DNA from: Gammaproteobacteria bacterium
Lineage (GTDB): Bacteria > Pseudomonadota > Gammaproteobacteria > Steroidobacterales > Steroidobacteraceae
Length of the DNA: 64,000 nucleotides
Direction: 5' to 3'
Assembly: GCA_003134045.1 (NCBI GenBank)
Contig: PLAH01000059.1
Coordinates: 1 to 64,000, forward strand
Position 1 is the first letter of the stretch; each line of letters opens with the position of its first letter. Under the pieces are notes generated by a model that had not been told where the DNA came from, did no database searches, and worked only from the letters and a program-made list of their open reading frames with translations. The translations under genes and the position numbers were made by a program. Shown in pieces: positions 27,971-36,339 of this stretch.

Positions 27971-29968
27971 ATGCCGACACGCCGTGACCTTGCCAACGCA
28001 ATCCGTGCTTTGTCGATGGATGCGGTGCAAAAGGCCAATTCCGGCCACCCGGGCGCCCCCATGGGGATGGCGGACATCGCCGAGGTGTTGTGGCGCGACG
28101 TACTTAAGTTCAATCCGGGCAATCCGAACTGGATCGACCGCGACCGCTTCGTGCTGTCGAACGGCCACGCGTCCATGCTGCTCTATTCGGTGCTGCATTT
28201 GACGGGTTACCCGCTGTCGATGGAGGAAATCAAGAATTTTCGTCAGTTCGGCTCCAAGACCGCGGGTCACCCCGAACGCGAGACCCACCTGGGCATCGAG
28301 ACGACCACGGGCCCGCTGGGCCAGGGATTCGCCAACGCGGTGGGCATGGCGCTGGCCGAGCGCACGCTCGCGGCGACGTTCAACCGCCCCGGACACAGCA
28401 TCGTCGATCACCATACCTACGTGTTCCTGGGCGACGGCTGCATGATGGAAGGGATCTCGCACGAGGCCGCGTCCTTCGCCGGCGTGCAGAAACTCGGCAA
28501 GCTCATCCTGGTGTATGACGACAACGGCATTTCCATCGACGGCAAGGTGGCGGGTTGGTTCGGCGACAATACCGCGCAGCGCTTCGAGGCGTATGGCTGG
28601 CACGTGCAGCCGCATGTCGACGGCCAGGACAGCGAGGCCATTGCCGCCGCGCTCGAGGCCGCGCGCGCCGAAACGCGCCGGCCGTCGCTGATCTGCGCCC
28701 AGACCGTCATCGGCTGGGGTGCGCCCAACAAGCAGGGCACGGCCTCGATGCACGGCGAAGCCATGGGCAACGACGAAATCGCCGCGACCCGCGCGCACTT
28801 GGGCTGGACCGCGCCGCCCTTCGAAATTCCGGCCGACATCCGCGCCGCCTGGGACATGCGCGAGAAGGGCGCGCGCGTCGAGCAGGAGTGGCGCACTCGC
28901 TTTGCGGCGTACAAGAGCGAGTTTCCGGCGCTGGCGGCGGAATTCGAGCGTCGCATGGCGGGAGATTTGCCGAGCGGCTTCCCGGATCTCATCAACGCCT
29001 ATATCGGGCGCTGCCAGACCGAGGGCAAGGCACTTGCCAGCCGCCAGTCCTCGCAGGCGACGTTGAACGCGATCGGTCCCGCGCTCCCGGAATTGTTGGG
29101 CGGCTCCGCCGACCTGACCCCGTCGAACGGCACGCTGCGCAAGGATTCGGTGACGCTCACGCCCGATTCGCCCGGCGGCAATTATCTGCATTTCGGCGTG
29201 CGCGAGTTCGGCATGTCCGCCATCTTGAACGGCGTGACCGGGCATGGCGGCTTCATTCCCTATGGCGCCACGTTCCTGACCTTCTCCGACTATGCGCGCA
29301 ACGCCGTGCGCATGGCGGCGCTCATGCGCCTGCGGGTGATTTTCGTCTACACGCATGACTCGATCGGCCTGGGCGAGGATGGCCCCACGCACCAGCCCAT
29401 CGAACACATGGCGAGCCTGCGCCTCATCCCGCACATGGATTTGTGGCGGCCGTGCGATGCGGTGGAGACGGCGACGTGTTGGGCGGTCGCGGTCGAGAAC
29501 CGCGATGGCCCCACCTGCGTGATATTCACGCGCCAATCGCTGACGCACGAGGCGCGCGATGCCGCGCAGCTCGCGGCCATCAAACGCGGCGGCTACGTGT
29601 TGATCGATTCCGCTGGCCCGCCGGAGGCCATCGTCATCGCCACGGGCTCCGAGGTGGGTATCGCGGCCGAGGCTGTCCGCGCCGTGGCCGCGACAGGCAG
29701 GAAAATCCGCTTGGTTTCCATGCCGAGCACCACCACCTATGACCGGCAGGACGAGGCCTACAAGCGCAGCGTGCTGCCGCCGTCGGTGACGCGGCGAGTG
29801 GCCGTGGAGGCGGGCGCGACCGGCCCGTGGTGGCACTACGTCGGGCTTAAGGGCGAGATCGTGGGCATCGACCACTTCGGCGCCTCGGCGCCGGCCAAGG
29901 ATCTGTTCAAGGCGTTCGGCTTCACCGTGGACAAGGTGGTCGAGGCCATCGAGAGGGTGCTGGCCTGA
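27971..29968 (+). CDS. tkt: Transketolase
   Basis: TPP-dependent two-carbon transfer between sugar phosphates in the pentose-phosphate pathway. The N-terminus ([37 protein letters not shown]) is canonical. The TPP motif runs from [13 protein letters not shown] to DNGISIDG, and the catalytic-site His/Glu segments ([32 protein letters not shown]) are present. Length 665 as expected. Followed by a copy of the hairpin element and then gap-pgk-pyk, so carbon-metabolism genes are clustered, perhaps in one transcription unit. Confidence 0.96.
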   Translation: MPTRRDLANAIRALSMDAVQKANSGHPGAPMGMADIAEVLWRDVLKFNPGNPNWIDRDRFVLSNGHASMLLYSVLHLTGYPLSMEEIKNFRQFGSKTAGHPERETHLGIETTTGPLGQGFANAVGMALAERTLAATFNRPGHSIVDHHTYVFLGDGCMMEGISHEAASFAGVQKLGKLILVYDDNGISIDGKVAGWFGDNTAQRFEAYGWHVQPHVDGQDSEAIAAALEAARAETRRPSLICAQTVIGWGAPNKQGTASMHGEAMGNDEIAATRAHLGWTAPPFEIPADIRAAWDMREKGARVEQEWRTRFAAYKSEFPALAAEFERRMAGDLPSGFPDLINAYIGRCQTEGKALASRQSSQATLNAIGPALPELLGGSADLTPSNGTLRKDSVTLTPDSPGGNYLHFGVREFGMSAILNGVTGHGGFIPYGATFLTFSDYARNAVRMAALMRLRVIFVYTHDSIGLGEDGPTHQPIEHMASLRLIPHMDLWRPCDAVETATCWAVAVENRDGPTCVIFTRQSLTHEARDAAQLAAIKRGGYVLIDSAGPPEAIVIATGSEVGIAAEAVRAVAATGRKIRLVSMPSTTTYDRQDEAYKRSVLPPSVTRRVAVEAGATGPWWHYVGLKGEIVGIDHFGASAPAKDLFKAFGFTVDKVVEAIERVLA

Positions 29969-29980
29969 TTTTATTCAAAA

Positions 29981-30045
29981 TGCCCGTGCAGCGGGCAACT
30001 ATCAACCGGGGTCGCTTCGACCCCGTAAATTCGGCGCGAAGCGCC
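29981..30045 (+). repeat. Structured hairpin element, copy B (between tkt and gap)
   Basis: Three hairpins: P1 TGCCCG (29981-29986) with CGGGCA (29992-29997) around TGCAG; P2 CGGGGTCG (30007-30014) with CGACCCCG (30018-30025) around CTT; P3 GGCGC (30033-30037) with GCGCC (30041-30045) around GAA. The P2-P3 linker is TAAATTC. Compared with copy A, P1 has swapped a T-A for a C-G pair. P3 ends one base before the GAGGAG ribosome binding site of gap (30047-30052). Confidence 0.85.
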
Positions 30046-30056
30046 TGAGGAGTACG

Positions 30057-31070
30057 ATGGCAATCAAAGTGGGCATCAATGGTTATGGACGCATCGGCCG
30101 CAACGTGCTGCGAGCGCTGTACGAGGGCAAGCACAAAGATGAGATCAAAATCGTCGCAATCAACGATCTCGGCGATGCGAATACGAATGCTCATTTGACC
30201 CGGTTCGATACGGTGCACGGCCGGTTCCACGGCGATGTGCACGTCGAGGGCGATTCGATGGTGGTGAACGGCGATCGCATCCGCGTGGTCGCGCAGCGCG
30301 ATCCGGCCAAGCTGCCGTGGGGCGAACTCGGCGTGGATTTCGTGCTGGAGTCGACCGGCCTGTTCACGAGCAAGGCGAAGGCCTCCGCCCATCTCACCGC
30401 CGGTGCCAAGAAAGTGGTCATCTCCGCGCCCGGCGGCGATGACGTGGATGCCACCATCGTGTACGGTGTGAACCACAAAATCCTGAAGTCCGGCTTCACG
30501 GTCATTTCGAATGCGTCGTGCACCACGAATTGCCTGGCGCCGCTCGCCAAGGTGCTGCACGACGAGATCGGCATTCTGGCCGGCGTCATGAACACCATTC
30601 ATTCGTACACGAACGATCAGGTGTTGACCGATGTCTATCACTCGGATCTGCGGCGCGCGCGCTCGGCGACCATGTCGATGATACCGACGAAGACCGGCGC
30701 GGCCGCCGCGGTCGGTCTGGTGATGCCCGAGTTGAAGGGCAAGCTCGACGGATTCTCGGTGCGCGTTCCGACCATCAACGTCTCGTTCTTGGACTTGACC
30801 TTCAACGCCGCGCGCAAGACCACGGTGGAAGAAATCAATGCGGTGGTCAAGAAGGCCGCCGGCGGCGAGCTGAAGGGCATTCTTGCATACAACGACGCGC
30901 CGCTGGTGTCGGTGGACTTCAATCACGACCCGGCGTCGTCGACGTACGATGCGACGCTCACCAAGGTGATTCAGGGCAGCCTGGTGAAGGTGTGCGCGTG
31001 GTATGACAACGAGTGGGGCTTTTCCAATCGAATGCTCGACACCACCTTGGCGTGGTCGAAGGCTGACTAA
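30057..31070 (+). CDS. gap: Glyceraldehyde-3-phosphate dehydrogenase, type I
   Basis: NAD-dependent glycolytic enzyme. The Rossmann loop [12 protein letters not shown] is at residues 6-17, and the catalytic Cys155 lies in [17 protein letters not shown] (34-40) carries the acidic residue that favours NAD. 337 residues, standard. A strong GAGGAG lies 4 bases before the ATG and directly after the hairpin element. First gene of a gap-pgk-pyk run. Confidence 0.96.
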   Translation: MAIKVGINGYGRIGRNVLRALYEGKHKDEIKIVAINDLGDANTNAHLTRFDTVHGRFHGDVHVEGDSMVVNGDRIRVVAQRDPAKLPWGELGVDFVLESTGLFTSKAKASAHLTAGAKKVVISAPGGDDVDATIVYGVNHKILKSGFTVISNASCTTNCLAPLAKVLHDEIGILAGVMNTIHSYTNDQVLTDVYHSDLRRARSATMSMIPTKTGAAAAVGLVMPELKGKLDGFSVRVPTINVSFLDLTFNAARKTTVEEINAVVKKAAGGELKGILAYNDAPLVSVDFNHDPASSTYDATLTKVIQGSLVKVCAWYDNEWGFSNRMLDTTLAWSKAD

Positions 31071-31104
31071 CGACAGGACCGCGTGCTTCAGCGGATGACG
31101 AACA

Positions 31105-32280
31105 ATGAAAATCATAAAAATGTCGAGTCTGGATCTCGCGGGGAAGCGGGTGTTGATTCGCGAGGATCTGAATGTTCCCATCAAGGACGGCGTCGTGACC
31201 AGCGATGCGCGAATCCGCGCGGCGCTGCCGACCATCCAGTCGGCGCTCAACGCCAAGGCCCATGTGCTCGTCATGTCGCACCTCGGCCGCCCGGAAGAAG
31301 GACATTTCACCGAGGAGTTCTCGCTCGCGCCGGTGGCCAAACGGCTGACGCATTTGCTCGGAGTGCCGGTGGCGCTCAAACAGGACTGGCTGGACGGGGT
31401 GACGGTGGGCGCGGGCGAAGTCGTGCTGCTGGAAAACGTCCGCTTCAACAAGGGTGAGAAGAAGAACGCGGACGACCTCGCCAAGAAAATGGCCGCTCTC
31501 TGCGATATCTACGTCATGGACGCGTTCGGCACGGCGCATCGCGCCGAGGCGAGCACTCACGGAGTCGCGAAGTATGCGCCGGTGGCGTGCGCGGGTCCGC
31601 TGCTGGTGAGCGAGTTGTCGGCGCTGGAGACGGCGCTCGACAAGCCGGCGCGCCCGTTGCTGGCGATCGTCGCGGGCTCCAAGGTGTCGACCAAGCTCAC
31701 GGTGCTGGAATCGCTCCTGGCCAAGGTAGATCAACTCATCGTCGGCGGCGGAATCACCAACACGTTCCTGGCGGCGCTGGGCTACAACGTCGGCAAGTCG
31801 CTGTACGAACCGGAGATGCTGGACATCTGCAAGCGCCTGTTGGAGCAGTCGAAGAAGCGCGGCATCGTGATTCCGATGCCCACCGACGTGGTGGTGGCGA
31901 CCGCCTTCTCTGCGCAGGCGGAGGCCGACGTGAAGCCGGTGGACAAGGTTGCCGCCGATGAGATGATTTTGGACATCGGTCCGGATTCGGCCGAGGAGAT
32001 GGCCAAGCTCATCGCCGCGGCCGGGACCGTGCTCTGGAACGGTCCGGTGGGCGTGTTCGAATTCGAGCAGTTCGGCGAGGGCACGCGAACTCTCGCAAAT
32101 GCCATTGCGCGCAGCAAGGCATTCTCGCTGGCCGGCGGCGGCGACACGCTGGCCGCCATCGAAAAATACGGCATCGAGGACAGCATTTCCTACATATCGA
32201 CGGGCGGCGGTGCGTTCCTGGAATTCGTCGAGGGGAAAAAACTCCCCGCGGTCGAGATTCTCGAGCAGCGCGCCGCATGA
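31105..32280 (+). CDS. pgk: Phosphoglycerate kinase
   Basis: Makes ATP from 1,3-bisphosphoglycerate. The N-terminus [22 protein letters not shown] matches the family, followed by SHLGRPEEG, the hinge with [14 protein letters not shown], and the nucleotide site GGGDTLAAI near the C-terminus. 391 residues. The stop overlaps the pyk start by four bases (ATGA), indicating coupled translation. Confidence 0.96.
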   Translation: MKIIKMSSLDLAGKRVLIREDLNVPIKDGVVTSDARIRAALPTIQSALNAKAHVLVMSHLGRPEEGHFTEEFSLAPVAKRLTHLLGVPVALKQDWLDGVTVGAGEVVLLENVRFNKGEKKNADDLAKKMAALCDIYVMDAFGTAHRAEASTHGVAKYAPVACAGPLLVSELSALETALDKPARPLLAIVAGSKVSTKLTVLESLLAKVDQLIVGGGITNTFLAALGYNVGKSLYEPEMLDICKRLLEQSKKRGIVIPMPTDVVVATAFSAQAEADVKPVDKVAADEMILDIGPDSAEEMAKLIAAAGTVLWNGPVGVFEFEQFGEGTRTLANAIARSKAFSLAGGGDTLAAIEKYGIEDSISYISTGGGAFLEFVEGKKLPAVEILEQRAA

Positions 32281-33719
32281 GCTTCCAACTGCGCCGGACC
32301 AAAATCGTGGCGACGCTGGGGCCGGCGACGGACAACCCAGCCGTCCTCAAGGACATCATTCGAGCCGGCGTGGATGTGGTGCGGCTCAATTTCTCGCATG
32401 GCGCGGTCGCGGATCATGCGCGGCGCTTAGGATTGGTCAGAACGGCCGCCAGGCAGGCGGGCCGGTACGTGGGCGTTTTGGGCGACCTGCAGGGGCCGAA
32501 AATCCGCATCGACCGCTTCGCCCTGGGCAAGGTGCAATTGGCGGACGGCGCCGAGTTCGTGCTCGACGCCAGTCTCGCGGTCGATGCCGGCACCGAGCAT
32601 TCGGTGGGAATCGCCTATAAGAAGCTCCCTGCCGACGTGTTCGCCGGCGACGTGCTGTTGCTCAACGATGGCCAGATCAGCCTGCAGGTGCAGAGCATCG
32701 ACGGTCCGCGCATCAATACGCGGGTGCTGGTCGGGGGCGAACTCGGCAACAACAAGGGCATCAACCGGCAGGGCGGCGGATTGTCCGCCGGTGCTCTGAC
32801 CGACAAGGATCGCGACGACATCCGCGCCGCGGCCTCGCTCGAGGTCGACTATCTCGCCGTGTCCTTCGCGCGCGACGCGGCCGACATGGACGAGGCTCGC
32901 TCGTTGCTGCGCCAGGCCGGCGGCCATGCGCTATTGATCGCGAAGATCGAACGTGCCGAGGCCATCCTGAACCTGGCGGAAGTGTGCAAGGCGAGCGACG
33001 GCGTGATGGTGGCGCGCGGCGATCTGGGCGTCGAAATGGGGTTTGCGGAACTCGCGGGGCTGCAGAAGCTCATCATTCAAGAGGCGCGGCACCAGAATCG
33101 GCTGGTCATCACGGCCACGCAGATGATGGAATCCATGATCGTCAATACCATCCCCACGCGCGCCGAGGTGTCGGACGTGGCCAACGCCGTCATGGACGGC
33201 AGCGACGCGGTCATGCTGTCGGCCGAGACCGCGGCGGGCAAGCATCCCACCAAGGTGGTGGAGGCCATGGCGCAGATCATCGAAGGCGCCGAGAAATACC
33301 AGGGAGCGCACGTGCGCATCCGGCAACGCAACGCCGGCTACTACGAGCGCACCAACGAGGCGATCGCCGCCGCGGTGATGTACACCGCCAACCACTTGCA
33401 CGTGAAAGCCATCGTCGCGCTGACCGAGTCGGGCGAGACGTGCTTATGGATGTCGCGCGTGCGCTCGGACATCCCGATCTATGCGTTCGCGCGGCAGGAA
33501 GCCACGCGTTCGCGGGTGACGTTGTATCGCGGGGTGTATCCGGTCGCCTACGACGGGACGGACGAGAATCGCGAGGCGTTCTACTTCTCCATATTCCATC
33601 ATCTGCTCGACTTGAAGCTGGTGCAGGACGGCGATTTGATCATTTTGACCAAGGGCGAGCTGTCCGGAGTCGTCGGCGGAACGAATTCCATGCAGATCCT
33701 GCAAGTCACCCGGAAGTAA
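32277..33719 (+). CDS. pyk: Pyruvate kinase
   Basis: Final ATP-yielding glycolytic step. Key motifs: [14 protein letters not shown] at the N-terminus, RLNFSHG, the catalytic-lysine stretch [20 protein letters not shown] and the signature [11 protein letters not shown]. 480 residues. Fully coupled to pgk by the ATGA overlap. Together with a reversible PPi-PFK elsewhere in the window, it completes much of lower glycolysis. Confidence 0.96.
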   Translation: MSFQLRRTKIVATLGPATDNPAVLKDIIRAGVDVVRLNFSHGAVADHARRLGLVRTAARQAGRYVGVLGDLQGPKIRIDRFALGKVQLADGAEFVLDASLAVDAGTEHSVGIAYKKLPADVFAGDVLLLNDGQISLQVQSIDGPRINTRVLVGGELGNNKGINRQGGGLSAGALTDKDRDDIRAAASLEVDYLAVSFARDAADMDEARSLLRQAGGHALLIAKIERAEAILNLAEVCKASDGVMVARGDLGVEMGFAELAGLQKLIIQEARHQNRLVITATQMMESMIVNTIPTRAEVSDVANAVMDGSDAVMLSAETAAGKHPTKVVEAMAQIIEGAEKYQGAHVRIRQRNAGYYERTNEAIAAAVMYTANHLHVKAIVALTESGETCLWMSRVRSDIPIYAFARQEATRSRVTLYRGVYPVAYDGTDENREAFYFSIFHHLLDLKLVQDGDLIILTKGELSGVVGGTNSMQILQVTRK

Positions 33720-33723
33720 TCGG

Positions 33724-34575
33724 ATGGCGTCCGAATTTCGCGGCACCGACCGCTATATTGCGACGGAAGAATTGATGGCGGCGGTGAACGCCGCGGTGGT
33801 TCTGTCGCGCCCGCTGCTCATCAAAGGCGAACCCGGCACGGGCAAGACTCTGCTGGCGACCGAGATTGCGCGCGCTCTGTCGAAGCCGCTGTACGAGTGG
33901 CACATCAAGTCCACCACCAAGGCACAGCAGGGACTGTACGAATACGATGCGGTGTCGCGCCTGCGCGATTCGCAGCTCGGCGATCCGCGGGTGAAGGACA
34001 TTCACAACTACATCGTCAAGGGCAATCTGTGGGAGGCCTTCGATTGCGAGACGCAGCCGGTGCTGTTGATCGACGAAATCGACAAGGCGGACATCGAGTT
34101 TCCCAACGATTTGCTGCGTGAACTCGATCGCATGGAGTTCTACGTGTACGAGACGCGCGAGACCGTCCGCGCCAGGCACCGGCCGGTAATCATCATCACC
34201 AGCAACAACGAGAAGGAGCTGCCCGACGCGTTTCTGCGGCGCTGCTTTTTCCACTACATCCGTTTCCCCGACGAAGCGACCATGACCAGCATCGTCGACG
34301 TGCATTTTCCCGATTTGAAGCGCGATCTGCTGCGTGAGGCGCTGGCCACGTTCTTCAAGATTCGCGAGACGCCGGGTTTGAAGAAGAAGCCCACCACCTC
34401 GGAACTGCTCGACTGGATCAAGCTGCTGGTGGCCGAGGACATCCCCGCCGAGGCGCTGCGCAGCGACGATGCCAAGAAGCTCATACCGCCGCTGTACGGT
34501 GCGCTGCTCAAGAACGAGCAGGACGTGCATTTGTTCGAACAACTGCTGTTCCTCAACCGCCGGAATGCTCGTTAG
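33724..34575 (+). CDS. MoxR-family AAA+ ATPase
   Basis: 283 residues; a chaperone-like AAA+ protein thought to remodel partner proteins with a VWA-domain protein. Walker A GEPGTGKTLLA at about 37-47, Walker B LLIDEIDKAD, sensor 1 IITSNNEKELPDAFLRRC. Starts 4 bases after pyk and overlaps the next gene, a VWA/CoxE-like protein, by 11 bases. That is the classic MoxR-VWA pair. The client is unknown. Confidence 0.9.
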   Translation: MASEFRGTDRYIATEELMAAVNAAVVLSRPLLIKGEPGTGKTLLATEIARALSKPLYEWHIKSTTKAQQGLYEYDAVSRLRDSQLGDPRVKDIHNYIVKGNLWEAFDCETQPVLLIDEIDKADIEFPNDLLRELDRMEFYVYETRETVRARHRPVIIITSNNEKELPDAFLRRCFFHYIRFPDEATMTSIVDVHFPDLKRDLLREALATFFKIRETPGLKKKPTTSELLDWIKLLVAEDIPAEALRSDDAKKLIPPLYGALLKNEQDVHLFEQLLFLNRRNAR

Positions 34576-35740
34576 GTTTTTCTTTTTGTTGAAGAGCGCC
34601 GGCATCCCGGTGTCGATCACGGAATTGTTGATGCTCCTTGCGGCATTGAAGGCGGGCCTGAGCGACGCCAGTGCGGAGCGGTTTTATTACCTGGCGCGCA
34701 CCTGCCTGGTCAAGGACGAACGCCATTACGATCGCTTCGACAAGGCCTTCGCAGCACATTTCAAGGGAGCGCAGGATCTGTTCGCGCTGCTGGAGCGCGA
34801 ACTGCCCGCCGACTGGCTGGCCAAGCTGGCCGAACGAGAGCTGACCGACGAGGAGAAGGCGCAGGTCGAGGCCCTGGGCGGCTGGGAGAAGCTGATGGAG
34901 ACGCTCAAGCAGCGTCTCGAGGAGCAGAAGGAGCGCCATCAGGGCGGCAGCAAGTGGATCGGCACGGCCGGCACGTCGCCGTTCGGCGCCTACGGCTACA
35001 ATCCCGAGGGCGTGCGCATCGGGCAGGACACATCGCGCAATCGCAGCGCGGTCAAGGTATGGGACAAGCGCGAGTTCGCGAATCTCGACGACGGCGTCGA
35101 ACTCGGCACGCGCAACATGAAATTGGCGCTGCGCAAGCTGCGCCGCTTCGCCAGGCGGGGCGCGCCGGACGAATTCGCGCTGGCCGACACCATCGATGCC
35201 ACCGCGCGCTCCGGCGGGTGGCTCGACATCAAAATGGTGCCGGAGCGGCACAATGTCATCAAAGTGTTGCTGCTCCTCGACGTGGGCGGATCGATGGACG
35301 ATCACGTGAAGACCTGCGAGGAGTTGTTCTCGGCCGCCCGCAGCGAGTTCAAGCACCTCGAGCATTTCTATTTTCACAACTTCACTTATGAAGCGCTGTG
35401 GCGCGACAACGGCCGGCGCTTCAATGAGCACGTGGGCACCAGCGAAGTGATGCGCACTTACGGTCCTGACTGGAAGCTCATCGTGGTGGGGGATGCGACC
35501 ATGAGTCCGTACGAGGTCACCTATGCCGGGGGCAGCGTCGAGCATTGGAACGCCGAGCCGGGCAGCGTGTGGCTGCAGCGTTTGATGAAAGCGTACCCGA
35601 AGTACGTGTGGATCAACCCGCAGCCGCAGATGCGCTGGCGGCACACGCAGTCGATCGAGCTGATCCGCGGCCTGGTGGAGGGGCGCATGTATCCGCTGAC
35701 GCTGTCGGGGTTGGACGATGCGATCGAGGCGCTGAGTTAG
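34565..35740 (+). CDS. VWA domain (CoxE-like) partner of the MoxR ATPase
   Basis: 391 residues. The N-terminal helical half is rich in charged residues. The C-terminal von Willebrand A domain has a metal-site motif DVGGSMDD where DxSxS is usual, so the first Ser is replaced by Gly. The ATG at 34565 overlaps the MoxR gene by 11 bases and gives the usual MLVRFFFLLKSAGIPVSITELL opening of the family. CoxE and related proteins assist metal-centre maturation, but here there are no CO-dehydrogenase genes nearby, so the target is open. Confidence 0.85.
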   Translation: MLVRFFFLLKSAGIPVSITELLMLLAALKAGLSDASAERFYYLARTCLVKDERHYDRFDKAFAAHFKGAQDLFALLERELPADWLAKLAERELTDEEKAQVEALGGWEKLMETLKQRLEEQKERHQGGSKWIGTAGTSPFGAYGYNPEGVRIGQDTSRNRSAVKVWDKREFANLDDGVELGTRNMKLALRKLRRFARRGAPDEFALADTIDATARSGGWLDIKMVPERHNVIKVLLLLDVGGSMDDHVKTCEELFSAARSEFKHLEHFYFHNFTYEALWRDNGRRFNEHVGTSEVMRTYGPDWKLIVVGDATMSPYEVTYAGGSVEHWNAEPGSVWLQRLMKAYPKYVWINPQPQMRWRHTQSIELIRGLVEGRMYPLTLSGLDDAIEALS

Positions 35741-35767
35741 AAGATGGCGGCCGATCTCGGCCAAATA

Positions 35768-35983
35768 TCACACGCGTTTATGCGCATGGGTAATTGGCAG
35801 ATCCAGCTCTACTCGGTCATGGCTGACTTTCGGCGCGATCCCTCCGCGTTCCCCCGGCTCGAGTGGAACGAGTCCATAGCCAGCCATCGTTTTCAGCGTG
35901 CGCGACAGATTTGACTTTGCCCGGCCGGTGAGTTGAGCCAATTCCTCGATCGAAGCCGGGGCCGCTTCGCTGATGATGCGCAA
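35768..35983 (-). pseudogene. Remnant of an HVO_A0114-type HTH regulator/antitoxin-like gene
   Basis: 71 residues from TTG at 35983. ASIEELAQLTGRAKSNLSRTLKTMAGYGLVPLEPGE is a winged helix-turn-helix, and the tail KVSHDRVELDLPI matches the end of HVO_A0114-type putative regulators, which are usually 100-130 residues. In the same frame upstream the sequence still looks related (LSSQSGRPLLRIISEA) until a stop codon near 36035, with no good start in between. The N-terminal third is therefore missing or decayed. No toxin gene is beside it. Confidence 0.5.
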
Positions 35984-36339
35984 CAGTGGCCGTCCGCTTT
36001 GGGACGATAGCGCCCGCGAGATCGCTCTGGCTTACCCCGGGTTTCCGTCCAATGGCGACTCAGACCGCGATCTTTGCGAGCGCCTCAGGGTAAGCCCCAA
36101 AAACCGAGATTTTGGAGGCGGCATAAATCTGCACTGGCGATGCCGAAAAACTCATGGTCTTAGGGACAGTAGGAACGGTGATGTGGCGCACTTTTCTTAA
36201 CGCCATTTTAATTGGCGTCGTGAGAAGATTTACTACAGAGCAAAAATATTCACTGATACGCAAGTTACAGCGAATGCATCGGCTAAGCCGTTACCGACCA
36301 ATCGTAAGTCGATTGGCGATCACTCTAGGAGCAAGAGTC
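35984..36339. other. 356-base AT-richer region before the TonB-dependent receptor
   Basis: No convincing gene. It holds several inverted repeats: GGCTTACCC (36029-36037) with GGGTAAGCC (36088-36096); CCAAAA (36097-36102) with TTTTGG (36110-36115); and ACGCCA (36200-36205) with TGGCGT (36213-36218). Base composition is lower in GC than its neighbours. It probably contains the promoter and operator of the receptor gene and may include debris from an insertion event. Confidence 0.6.
36200..36218. promoter_or_regulatory. Operator-like inverted repeat upstream of the receptor gene
   Basis: ACGCCA (36200-36205) and TGGCGT (36213-36218) are reverse complements around the AT-only spacer TTTTAAT, about 120 bases before the preferred TTG start. 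The shape suits a dimeric repressor; the regulator is unknown. Confidence 0.4.

Noticed and set aside
36154-36339. N-terminal 62 extra residues of the TonB-dependent receptor from ATG 36154
   Set aside because: They would precede the signal peptide, and the AGGAG-TTG pair at 36327-36342 gives a better start.
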